Shown piece by piece: positions 16,240-23,178 of a DNA stretch of 64,000 bases. Numbering within the stretch: the stretch's first letter is position 1; each line of letters opens with the position of its first letter. The DNA lies in NCBI RefSeq assembly GCF_001425045.1, contig NZ_LMDJ01000031.1, positions 125,768-189,767 of the forward strand. The letters are read 5' to 3'. The translations under genes were made by a program, and so were the position numbers. The stretch is from Massilia sp. Root351. Lineage in GTDB: Bacteria > Pseudomonadota > Gammaproteobacteria > Burkholderiales > Burkholderiaceae_D. Below the pieces are notes generated by a model. The model was not told the origin of the DNA, did no database searches, and saw only the letters and a list, made by a program, of their open reading frames with translations.

Positions 16240-16824
16240 TTAAACCAGCTGGAACCAGCCCAGCGCCGCGCCGCCCGCCAGCAGCCACAGCAAATGAAGG
16301 CGGGTGCGCCAGATCACCAGGCCGGCAGCGGCCGACAAGGCCCACAGCGGCCAGTGCGCTGCGGTGTCGGCGTTGGCGGTGGCCAGGATGATGCCGGTGG
16401 AAACCAGCAGGCCGACCACCACCGGCGCCATGCCCTGCTTGAACGCGCGCACGCCGCGCCGTTCGCGGTTGCGGTGCAGCCACTGCGCCGCCAGATACGT
16501 CAGCGTCGTGCTTGGCAGCATGATGCCGGTCATGGTCACCAGCACACCCAGCACGGCGGCTACCCAGCTGCCCGCGTTCAGTCCCACATTCCAGCCCATC
16601 AGCGCCACGAACAGCACGTTCGGGCCCGGCGCCGCCTGCGCAATGGCAATGGCGTCGTTGAACTGCGCCGGCGTCAGCCACTGGTGCTGCTCGACGAGGT
16701 AGCGATGCATTTCCGCCGTGGTGGAGATGGCGCCGCCGATCGACATCAGCGACAGCAGCAGGTAGTGGCCGAACAGGCTGATCCAGTCGCCCAGGCTCAA
16801 CACGATGTGGATGGGGGGAGTCAT
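16240..16824 (-). CDS. chrA: Chromate transporter, short CHR-domain subunit (second of pair)
   Basis: 194 residues, one CHR domain, about six membrane segments. Motifs: FLIGGAIST-like segment (LMSIGGAISTTAEMHRYLV) and IAQAAPGPNVLFVALMGWNVG, the conserved (A)PGPN block. It overlaps the preceding half by 4 bp (ATGA). Paired short CHR proteins act together as a chromate efflux pump in the inner membrane. The frame upstream of 16824 stays open through the other half but in a different reading frame. Confidence 0.85.
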   Translation of the reverse strand: MTPPIHIVLSLGDWISLFGHYLLLSLMSIGGAISTTAEMHRYLVEQHQWLTPAQFNDAIAIAQAAPGPNVLFVALMGWNVGLNAGSWVAAVLGVLVTMTGIMLPSTTLTYLAAQWLHRNRERRGVRAFKQGMAPVVVGLLVSTGIILATANADTAAHWPLWALSAAAGLVIWRTRLHLLWLLAGGAALGWFQLV

Positions 16825-17414
16825 GCCTTGATCCTGCGGTAGGTGAGGGCGCAGCACAGGCCGCCAAGGCCCAGCAGCACATAGGCGAGCGGCACGCGCA
16901 GGAAGGCCACCAGGGCCACGCCCAGCACGGCCGCCGGCAGGCTCCAGGCCAGCGGCAAGGGGTGCTTGCGCAGCGCTGTCGCAAGCTTGAGGCCGGTTGC
17001 CCCTATCATGCCCGCCGACACCGCCGCCATGCCGCGCAGGGCGCCTTGGACTCCCGGGTGATCGGCGTAGTGCGCGTGCAGCACGGCCAGCATCAGCACC
17101 ACGAGCAAGGGCACCGCCAGCATGCCGGCCAGCGCCGCCATGGCGCCGCGCAAGCCGAAATAGCGCGCGCCGATTACCAGCGACAGGTTGACCACATTGG
17201 GGCCAGGCATGATCTGTGCGACCGCCCATTCCTCCAGGAACTCCTCTTGCGTCAGCCAGCGCTTGCGTTCCACCATCTCGCGCTGGACCACGGCCAGCAC
17301 GCCGCCGAAGCCTTGCAAGGCCAGCAAGGTGAAGGAAATGAAGAGGTCGCTTAGCGACTTGGGCCGGGGCCGCTGCGCATCCGTTTCAGGAGGGAATTCA
17401 TTGCTGGATATCAT
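16821..17414 (-). CDS. chrA: Chromate transporter, short CHR-domain subunit (first of pair)
   Basis: 197 residues with one CHR domain: FTLLALQGFGGVLAVVQREM and VAQIMPGPNVVNLSLVIG are the two family signatures. The N-terminus is cytoplasmic and hydrophilic. It is translated first and coupled to its partner. Together the pair equals one full-length ChrA, probably in opposite membrane orientations, as known for split pairs. No chrB regulator is adjacent. Confidence 0.85.
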   Translation of the reverse strand: MISSNEFPPETDAQRPRPKSLSDLFISFTLLALQGFGGVLAVVQREMVERKRWLTQEEFLEEWAVAQIMPGPNVVNLSLVIGARYFGLRGAMAALAGMLAVPLLVVLMLAVLHAHYADHPGVQGALRGMAAVSAGMIGATGLKLATALRKHPLPLAWSLPAAVLGVALVAFLRVPLAYVLLGLGGLCCALTYRRIKA

Positions 17415-17427
17415 CCTGCCATTATCC

Positions 17428-17455
17428 TTGACTTTGGGATTTATTGTTCGATACT
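17428..17455 (+). promoter_or_regulatory. Probable sigma-70 promoter of the 74-codon gene
   Basis: TTGACT (17428-17433), a 16-bp spacer, GATACT (17450-17455), ending 41 bp before the ATG at 17496. Confidence 0.4.
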
Positions 17456-17495
17456 CCTTTCACCGGGCTTTACCGGCCCGCCCGACCTGTGAAGG

Positions 17496-17720
17496 ATGAT
17501 GATGGATGCAATGACACTTCCTGCCCAGTCCGAGAGGCTGGCGCCACCTCAACAGCGTTCGGATGAGCGCTGCAGCGAGATCGTGAACAAGGGCATTGCG
17601 GTGCAGAACTGCTTTAGCACCTTGTGCGCGATCGAGTATCTCAAGTCCAACAATGTCCGGCCGGACGTCATCGAGCGCGTGCTGCTGCATCCCGATCTGC
17701 GCCGAAAATTCCCCCATTAA
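17496..17720 (+). CDS. Small conserved-looking protein of unknown function
   Basis: 74 residues (first in-frame ATG at 17496; two further ATGs follow at once). A GAAGG ribosome-binding site precedes it. The sequence looks like a real compact helical protein (EIVNKGIAVQNCFSTLCAIE, then VRPDVIERVLLHPDLRR). It has its own promoter-like sequence and codon use like its neighbours. I do not recognise a domain. It is monocistronic, followed by 384 bp without a confident gene. Confidence 0.6.
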   Translation: MMMDAMTLPAQSERLAPPQQRSDERCSEIVNKGIAVQNCFSTLCAIEYLKSNNVRPDVIERVLLHPDLRRKFPH

Positions 17721-17775
17721 GTCTTAATTCCCGCAATTTCCGCCCGCTGCCGCAGCAATGCCCCGGCGGGCCGAC

Positions 17776-18000
17776 TTATGCACAAAAATTGGTAATAAGA
17801 AAATGCGCAAAAATATTTTGCGGACCCTTTGCTTCTTGAGCTAAGTGATTGATTTTTAAGGGTATAAAATCTGCCTTTTGAATGGGCAGTTTGTTGAAAA
17901 GCCCATAGATACGGGCTGTCTGGGCTGTCAAGTGGCCCTTATCCACAAAGATATCCACATTCGCTGTGGATATCGGAAAAAGCGCTTCAGAATCCGCCAC
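17776..18000 (-). CDS. Doubtful 74-codon frame inside AT-rich element A
   Basis: The frame begins with GTG and covers the repeat element that holds the DnaA boxes. Its middle (VDKGHLTA...FNKLP...KINHL) aligns without gaps to the frame in element B at 18871-19077 (VEKCHLTA...FNKMP...KINDL). The DNA itself is duplicated, so shared frame does not prove coding. No ribosome-binding site is evident, and the low G+C is unlike the neighbours. Confidence 0.15.
   Translation of the reverse strand: MADSEALFPISTANVDIFVDKGHLTAQTARIYGLFNKLPIQKADFIPLKINHLAQEAKGPQNIFAHFLITNFCA
17809..17987. repeat. AT-rich DnaA-box element, copy A
   Basis: About 180 bp, clearly poorer in G+C than its surroundings. It begins AAAAATATTTT and ends AAAAAGCGCTT. 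It contains TTATCCACA (17939-17947), then a perfect 9-bp inverted repeat ATATCCACA-TTCGC-TGTGGATAT (17951-17973). A small dyad AGCCC/GGGCT lies at 17900-17917. Copy B at 18905-19107 shares the ends, the GGGCTGTCAAGTGGC block and the box spacing. With 17721-17808 and 17988-18104, which hold only the LexA-like box, it fills the 384-bp gap between genes. Confidence 0.7.
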
Positions 18001-18069
18001 TTAGCGCAACGGCGAAGAACGATGGGGGTGTGTACGGGGCAAGATGCGGGGAGTTCCCAGCGAGATAAC

Positions 18070-18089
18070 TACTGTACGAGCATACAGTG
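18070..18089. promoter_or_regulatory. LexA-like (SOS) box without an obvious target gene
   Basis: TACTGTACGAGCATACAGTG has the CTGT-N8-ACAG core plus matching flanks. It lies 15 bp past the response-regulator stop codon. No confident gene starts nearby. A chance core match is possible: I estimate about 0.6 expected in 64 kb of this base composition. Confidence 0.35.
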
Positions 18090-18104
18090 ATTTGTCGAGG
18101 CGGC

Positions 18105-18803
18105 TTACCGGCGCTCCTCGCCGGCGTCGTCCGCAACCGCGCTCAGCACCAGTTTACGGCCCAGCAGCGCCTCTTCAGGGGCACCCAGCAGCGCGGCCGC
18201 CAGGCCGTTCAGTCCCAGGATGCGGCGCTGCTCGTCCAGCACGAAGCGCACACTGTTGTCGAGCTGGGCCTGGAGTTCCGCCAGGTGGCGGTCCGCCTCC
18301 ACCAGGTTGGCGTAGCCGCGCAGCGAGGAGATCACCGTGGTGAACAGCTTGCGGGTGGTGAGGTCGCTTTTGCACCAGAAATCGTTGATGTCGTAGTCCA
18401 GGATGATGCTGTGTTCCAGCGCCTGGCCGGGCTGGCCGGTGCGCAGCACGATGCGCACCAGCTTGTTGTGCAACTCGTCGCGGATCTGGCGCGCCACCTT
18501 CAGGCCCGCCTCGCTGGTTTCCATGATTACGTCCAACAACACCAGCGCCACGTCCGGTGTGGTGCGCAGGATGTGCAGCGCCTCGTCGCCGCTATAGGCG
18601 TGCAGGAAGCTCAGGCGGCGCCCCTGGAAGCAGGCGTTGCTGAGAGAAAATTTGGTGACCACATGGACATCCACGTCGTCATCGACGATCAGGACGCGCC
18701 AGGGCGCGAGGACGGGCGCGGGGCCGGACTGGTCCGCATTGGCAGGCATATCTTCTTCTATCATCCAGTCGGCGCTGGTATCTTCTTTCACGTCCATGCA
18801 CAA
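18105..18803 (-). CDS. Response regulator, receiver domain with C-terminal PAS-like tail
   Basis: 232 residues. The receiver (about 35-165) has VLIVDDDVDVH, the phospho-acceptor Asp in LVLLDVIMET, and the LRTGQPGQ and YDINDFWCKSDL segments. These are typical of regulators that continue into a DUF3369 and an HD-GYP or kinase domain. Here the protein instead ends with about 60 residues resembling the start of a PAS domain (VRFVLDEQRRILGLNG). No output domain is visible. A consensus -35 promoter lies upstream. MDVKED at 18797 is an equally good start. Confidence 0.8.
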   Translation of the reverse strand: MCMDVKEDTSADWMIEEDMPANADQSGPAPVLAPWRVLIVDDDVDVHVVTKFSLSNACFQGRRLSFLHAYSGDEALHILRTTPDVALVLLDVIMETSEAGLKVARQIRDELHNKLVRIVLRTGQPGQALEHSIILDYDINDFWCKSDLTTRKLFTTVISSLRGYANLVEADRHLAELQAQLDNSVRFVLDEQRRILGLNGLAAALLGAPEEALLGRKLVLSAVADDAGEERR

Positions 18804-18845
18804 TCCCGTGGGCTAGTAAAACTGTGAGTGCATCTGCTTCCGTCA

Positions 18846-18874
18846 ACACTATTCCTCGCCTGCATTTTTGTCAA
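18846..18874 (-). promoter_or_regulatory. Sigma-70 promoter of the response-regulator gene
   Basis: On the minus strand: perfect -35 TTGACA (18869-18874), 17-bp spacer, -10 TAGTGT (18846-18851). It lies 43 bp before the start codon. Confidence 0.5.
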
Positions 18875-19077
18875 AGGATTCTATCGGGCACTTCCCGGCA
18901 GGTGAAAAATATTTTTTCAACTGGCAAAAAACCAGTCCATGATGCGTCCAGATGCCTTTCCAAGTCGTTGATTTTATTGAGTTTAAAAACTGCCTGCCAA
19001 ACTGGCATTTTATTGAAACCCGCACCTGTGCTGGCTTTGCGGGCTGTCAAGTGGCACTTTTCCACATCGTTATCCAC
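18871..19077 (-). CDS. Doubtful 68-codon frame inside AT-rich element B
   Basis: A GTG-started frame that parallels the one in element A over about 40 codons (EKCHLTA, FNKMP, KINDL). It runs into the promoter of the response-regulator gene and has no clear ribosome-binding site. Probably a by-product of the duplicated DNA. Confidence 0.12.
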   Translation of the reverse strand: MDNDVEKCHLTARKASTGAGFNKMPVWQAVFKLNKINDLERHLDASWTGFLPVEKIFFTCREVPDRIL

Positions 19078-19107
19078 AGTTGATGTGGATAAGCTGAAAA
19101 AGCGCTT
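18905..19107. repeat. AT-rich DnaA-box element, copy B
   Basis: About 200 bp, begins AAAAATATTTT and ends AAAAAGCGCTT like copy A. It contains TTTTCCACA (19058-19066), then a perfect inverted repeat TTATCCACA-GTTGA-TGTGGATAA (19070-19092). The first box and the inverted repeat start 12 bp apart in both copies. A dyad CCCGCA (19019-19024) / TGCGGG (19038-19043) stands where copy A has AGCCC/GGGCT: different bases, same pairing. It lies between the HD hydrolase stop and the response-regulator promoter. Confidence 0.7.
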
Positions 19108-19120
19108 TAAAAACGGCTCT

Positions 19121-19762
19121 TTACAGCCGCTTCTTCAAGTTCTCCAATTCCGCCATAAAACGGTCACAGGCCAACGCCGGCGGCCACGGCTCCCAGGGGG
19201 CGCCGCCGTAAATGGCGTGCAGCGGATCGGTTTCCAGCACGCCGGCGCGTATCTTCAGCGTCCGCCGCACCTCCTCGGGCGACCAGCCCACCACATGCAC
19301 CGCCTCGCTGGCGGCCGCCAGGCGGTCGGCCTTTTTGTGGATGCGGTGCTCGGCCGGCGTCCAGCCCGGTACCCCGTAGCGCAGGAACACCGCGCGCTCG
19401 AGACGCTGGCTCAGCGCCCGAAAACTGTCGCCCAGGAACGGTTTCAATACCGAGATGCAGTCGAAGCCCAGCAAACCCTCCTCGGCGTCGTGCAGCAGTT
19501 CGCGCAGCTCCAGCACCGGGTTCATCGGCTTGCTAGCCCAGCCGCGCCGCAGCTGCAGCACCGACAGCGAATGCTGGGCAACCGACAAGGGTAGCGGCCA
19601 CGCCGAGTGCCCACCCCAGCGGTAAGTGCGCGCCAGGCCCAGGGCGAGGTCGCCATCGTCCCAGTCGAAGGGAGTGGGATCGAGCAGGTCCAGTCTCTTT
19701 CCGGAAGGCATGCGGACCCAGGCGCGGGTCTGGTCGCGGGTGTGGTGATTAACGCGGCTCAT
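19121..19762 (-). CDS. HD-domain phosphohydrolase
   Basis: 213 residues from ATG 19762. HD metal-binding motifs: His in VAQHSLSV and the His-Asp pair in LLHDAEEG, as in YfbR/5'-nucleotidase-like HD proteins. The later HKKADRLAAASEA helix completes the fold. It probably hydrolyses a nucleotide; the exact substrate is unknown. An upstream ATG at 19789 would place the -10 box inside the coding sequence, so 19762 is preferred. The gene is divergent from the FAD fusion gene. Confidence 0.8.
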   Translation of the reverse strand: MSRVNHHTRDQTRAWVRMPSGKRLDLLDPTPFDWDDGDLALGLARTYRWGGHSAWPLPLSVAQHSLSVLQLRRGWASKPMNPVLELRELLHDAEEGLLGFDCISVLKPFLGDSFRALSQRLERAVFLRYGVPGWTPAEHRIHKKADRLAAASEAVHVVGWSPEEVRRTLKIRAGVLETDPLHAIYGGAPWEPWPPALACDRFMAELENLKKRL

Positions 19763-19787
19763 CCCGCATTGTAATCCGGCCACGCCC

Positions 19788-19816
19788 ATTATGGAAATTG
19801 GTATGCTTTAGAGCAA
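19788..19816 (-). promoter_or_regulatory. Sigma-70 promoter of the HD hydrolase gene
   Basis: On the minus strand: TTGCTC (19811-19816), 17-bp spacer, CATAAT (19788-19793). It supports translation from 19762. Confidence 0.45.
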
Positions 19817-19871
19817 TACTGTGCATTTTTGCAATACACTGGCGGCTGTCCTTACCTACTCTGGAGACACC

Positions 19872-22800
19872 ATGGCGGCACGTCCTTCCTACCTCTATCC
19901 CGGCGGCTCGGTGATGATGCATTCCCCGCTGCAGCTGAAACAGTCCGATATGTACGGCTTTTTCGTCAAGGGCGACCTGGCCAGGCTGCAGCGCACGCTG
20001 GACGCCGGCCTGAACGCGGTGGCCAACGGCCGCATGCGCTTCCAGGCGCTGTCGCCTTACGTGATGCTGACCTTTACCCGCGTCAACCATGCCGACTCGG
20101 CGGTGGCGGCGGACCAGGCCAAGGGCTGGATCTCGGAGGTGGACATCGTCACCTGGATCATGACGGGCGCGATGGATGCGCAAGGCAAGCTGGACCATAT
20201 CTACTGGTATCCTTGCCACATCTTCGTCGATGACGCCATGGCGCTGATCAATGGCCGCGAGCTGTTCGGCTATCCCAAGTACTTGTGCGAGTACGAGATC
20301 CCGGAGGCGGGCGCGGCGCCGCTGCGCTGCTCGGTGGCGGCCAAGGGCTTCCATCCGTTCTCGCCCGACACGCGGATCGCCATGCACCCCTTGCTGGAAG
20401 TGAACGCCACCGAAAAGACCGGGCTCGACAAGCCGATCGGCAGCGTCGCCGACCTGCTCGAGGAAGCCATCACCCTGTTCCTGTCGCTGCCGGACTTCTT
20501 CAATATGGACCAGGACGGCTGGGACGACGTGCTGTCGCTGCTGCGCAACCCGCGCATCGACCAGCTTTTCCTCAAGCAGTTTCCCGACAGCGCCGGCATC
20601 AAGGCCGTGTACCAGGCCATCGTGGCCGCGCCGGCGGAGATAGACACGCTGCACAGCGCGCGCCTGCTCGGCTACGAATACGAATGCGTGCTGCATGCCT
20701 TCGACAGCTTCCCGCTGCACGAAACGCTGGGCCTGCAGCTGGGGCAGCAGCCAGCGATCCTGCCGTTCAATGTGAAGTTCGACTTCACCGCCATGCCAGG
20801 CGAGGAGCTGGTGGACAACTCCAGCATCGCGCCGGAAAAGATCGCCGTGCTGGGCGGCGGCGTCGGCTCGATGACGGCAGCCTACTACCTGACCGACCAG
20901 CCCGGCTGGCAGAACCGCTACGACATCACGGTCTACCAGCAGGGCTGGCGCCTGGGCGGCAAGGGCGCCAGCGGGCGCAATCCCGCCATGGGCGAGCGCA
21001 TCGAAGAGCACGGCCTGCACATCTGGTTCGGTTTTTACGCCAACGCCTTCCGGATGATCAAGGCCGCCTACGCCGACCCCGGCCGCACGCCCGGCCAGGC
21101 GCTGGCCACCTGGCAGGACGCGTTCAAGCAGCACGATTACGTGGCCCTGTCCGAGAAGGTCGGCCAGGAGTGGCGCAGCTGGTCCATCGTCTTCCCCACC
21201 TTGCCGGGCGAGCCGGGCGAGGGCGGTGGCGACGTCACGCTGTGGCAGATGGCGGTGGCCATGGTGGGCTGGATCGAACAATGGCTGCGCGACGTGCGCG
21301 CTGTGACTGCCGGGCTGGAGCACCAGCGGGAATTGCCGCGCGGCGACAGCCTGCCGGACTGGCTCCACAACATGGCCGACGCCGTGCGCGGCGAAGCGCT
21401 CGACCTGGCCGGCGACGTGGTGGTGTCGGCCGGCGCGCTGCTGGCGCTGGTGAGCAATTTGTCGCCGGATGCCAGCCTGCACGAGCGCGGCCAGCACCGG
21501 CTGCTGTCCAATTCGCTGGGCGGCATCCGCGCCTGGCTGCACGCGCGCTACCGGCAGTTAATCGACGGCAATGACGACCTGCGCCGCATTTTCATCTGCC
21601 TGGACCTCGGCATCACCGTGATGAAAGGCATGTTCGAGGACGACGTCTTCTCCGAAGGCTTCGACGTCATCAACCACATCGACTTCCGCGATTGGCTGCG
21701 CAAGCACGGCGGCGACGAGGAATACAGCGTCAACTCCGCCCCGGTGCGCGGCTTTTACGACCTGGTGTTCGCCTACGAAGGGGGCGATTTCGGCAAGCCC
21801 AACGTTGAAGCCGGCACCATCTTGCGCTCGATGGCGCGCATCGGCCTGGCCTACAAGGGCGGCATCATGTTCAAGATGCAGGCCGGCATGGGCGACACCA
21901 TCTTCACGCCGCTGTACGAAGTGCTCAAGGCGCGCGGCGTCAAGTTCGAGTTCTTCCATAAGGTAGACGAGCTGGTGCCGGACGGCGAGACTGTCGGCAG
22001 CATCCGCATGACGCAGCAAGTCAAGCTGGCCGGCGCCGAATACGACCCGCTGGTGACGGTGAAAAATCTGGGCTGCTGGCCCTCCGCGCCCAACTACAAG
22101 CAGCTCGACCCCGAGCAGGCCGAGCTGCTGCAGGTCAAGGACATCAATCTCGAATCGCACTGGAGCGACTGGCCGGCGGTGTACAGGGAAGCGTTCGGCC
22201 AGGAGCTGCCGCAGCGCGTGCTCAAGCGTGGCGTCGATTTCGACAAGGTGGTGTTCGGCATCTCGGTCGGCTCGCTGCCCGTGGTATGCCCGCAACTGCT
22301 GGCGCGCAGTCCCAAGCTGCGCCTGGCTGCCGAAAAAGTGCAGACCGTCGCCACCCAGGCCTACCAGGTCTGGCTCGACAAAGACCTGGCGCAGATGGGC
22401 TGGACCCACCAGCCCGGCGGCCAGCAGCCCGTGCTGAGCGGCTTCACGGAGCCCTACGACACCTGGGCGCCGATGGACCAATTGCTGTGCCGGGAACAGT
22501 GGCCGGCCGGGCTGGAGCCGAAGAACGTCAGCTACTTCTGCAGTGCGCTGCCGGTATCGGACTATCCCCCGATCAGCGACCACGGTTTCCCGGCGCGCAT
22601 GACGGAGGTGGCCAGGGCGGGCGCGCTGAACCAGGTCGGCAAGGATCTCTGCGCGCTATGGTCGGCTGCCGGCCCGTCGGGCGCCTTCCCGTGGCAATGG
22701 CTGATCGACCCGGCCGGCGGCAGCGGGCCGGCGCGCTTCGACAGCCAATACTGGCGCGCCAATGTCGACCCTTCCGAGCGCTACGTCATGTCGGTAGTGG

Positions 22801-22982
22801 GCAGCACCAAATACCGCCTCGCCACGGACGAATCGGGCTTTAGCAACCTCTACTTGACGGGCGACTGGATCAAGACCGGGCTCAACGCCGGCTGCGTCGA
22901 AGCAGCCGTCATGGCCGGCATGCAAACCTCGCGCGCCCTGACCGGCCACCCCGCCACCATCCACGGCGAGACCGACTTCTAA
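19872..22982 (+). CDS. Fusion of acetoacetate-decarboxylase-like domain and FAD-dependent amine-oxidase-like oxidoreductase
   Basis: 1036 residues. Residues about 20-270 resemble the acetoacetate decarboxylase fold (FGYPKYLCEYEIP corresponds to the family's GREIWGFPKK region). From 323 a Rossmann FAD motif begins (IAVLGGGVGSMTAAYYL, Gly328-Gly332), with GWRLGGKGASGRN and EHGLHIWFGFY. The C-terminal FAD block LYLTGDWIKTGLNAGCVEAA resembles carotenoid-desaturase/HpnE-type amine oxidases. Start 19872 follows a GGAG ribosome-binding site; a longer frame to 19821 lacks one. No signal peptide. Function unknown: perhaps oxidation of a polyketide, terpenoid or lipid precursor. No biosynthetic cluster surrounds it. 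Confidence 0.8.
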   Translation: MAARPSYLYPGGSVMMHSPLQLKQSDMYGFFVKGDLARLQRTLDAGLNAVANGRMRFQALSPYVMLTFTRVNHADSAVAADQAKGWISEVDIVTWIMTGAMDAQGKLDHIYWYPCHIFVDDAMALINGRELFGYPKYLCEYEIPEAGAAPLRCSVAAKGFHPFSPDTRIAMHPLLEVNATEKTGLDKPIGSVADLLEEAITLFLSLPDFFNMDQDGWDDVLSLLRNPRIDQLFLKQFPDSAGIKAVYQAIVAAPAEIDTLHSARLLGYEYECVLHAFDSFPLHETLGLQLGQQPAILPFNVKFDFTAMPGEELVDNSSIAPEKIAVLGGGVGSMTAAYYLTDQPGWQNRYDITVYQQGWRLGGKGASGRNPAMGERIEEHGLHIWFGFYANAFRMIKAAYADPGRTPGQALATWQDAFKQHDYVALSEKVGQEWRSWSIVFPTLPGEPGEGGGDVTLWQMAVAMVGWIEQWLRDVRAVTAGLEHQRELPRGDSLPDWLHNMADAVRGEALDLAGDVVVSAGALLALVSNLSPDASLHERGQHRLLSNSLGGIRAWLHARYRQLIDGNDDLRRIFICLDLGITVMKGMFEDDVFSEGFDVINHIDFRDWLRKHGGDEEYSVNSAPVRGFYDLVFAYEGGDFGKPNVEAGTILRSMARIGLAYKGGIMFKMQAGMGDTIFTPLYEVLKARGVKFEFFHKVDELVPDGETVGSIRMTQQVKLAGAEYDPLVTVKNLGCWPSAPNYKQLDPEQAELLQVKDINLESHWSDWPAVYREAFGQELPQRVLKRGVDFDKVVFGISVGSLPVVCPQLLARSPKLRLAAEKVQTVATQAYQVWLDKDLAQMGWTHQPGGQQPVLSGFTEPYDTWAPMDQLLCREQWPAGLEPKNVSYFCSALPVSDYPPISDHGFPARMTEVARAGALNQVGKDLCALWSAAGPSGAFPWQWLIDPAGGSGPARFDSQYWRANVDPSERYVMSVVGSTKYRLATDESGFSNLYLTGDWIKTGLNAGCVEAAVMAGMQTSRALTGHPATIHGETDF

Positions 22983-22995
22983 AACGTGCCGCCAA

Positions 22996-23168
22996 GACAA
23001 ATGGGGTCAGGGTTAATTATTCCGGAAATATTTCTTGAATAATTAACCCTGACCCCATTTGTCGTTCCGGAAATATTGGAAAAATTTCCTGGCTAGTTAA
23101 CCCTGAGCCTTTGTCGATTGGTCGCTTCAGAAATATTTCCCAAATAATTAACCCTGACCCCATTTGTC
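22996..23168. repeat. REP-like palindromic repeat cluster
   Basis: A perfect 26-bp inverted repeat: left arm 22996-23021, containing AATGGGGTCAGGGTTAATTA; right arm 23038-23063; 16-nt loop. A third exact copy of the right arm stands at 23143-23168, and a degraded copy (GTTAACCCTGAGCCTTTGTC) near 23095-23114. TTCCGGAAATATT-like spacers recur between copies, giving about three direct units of 45-60 bp. It sits between two convergent stop codons. Similar TTAACCCTGACCCCATT repeats are known to be scattered in betaproteobacterial genomes. Confidence 0.85.
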
Positions 23169-23178
23169 GGGGTGGCAA

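Noticed and set aside
16240-17229. A single longer chromate transporter frame on the minus strand
   Set aside because: The extra N-terminal part is another reading frame of the first CHR gene. Two separate CHR half-proteins with an ATGA overlap fit all motifs.
17721-19120. Chromosomal replication origin, because of clustered DnaA boxes
   Set aside because: No dnaA, dnaN, gyrB, gidA or parAB genes are nearby, only three boxes occur per copy, and there are two copies about 1.1 kb apart. A DnaA-binding side site is more plausible.
22996-23168. CRISPR-like array
   Set aside because: Units are inverted as well as direct, spacers are similar to each other, and no cas genes are present. REP-like repeats explain it better.
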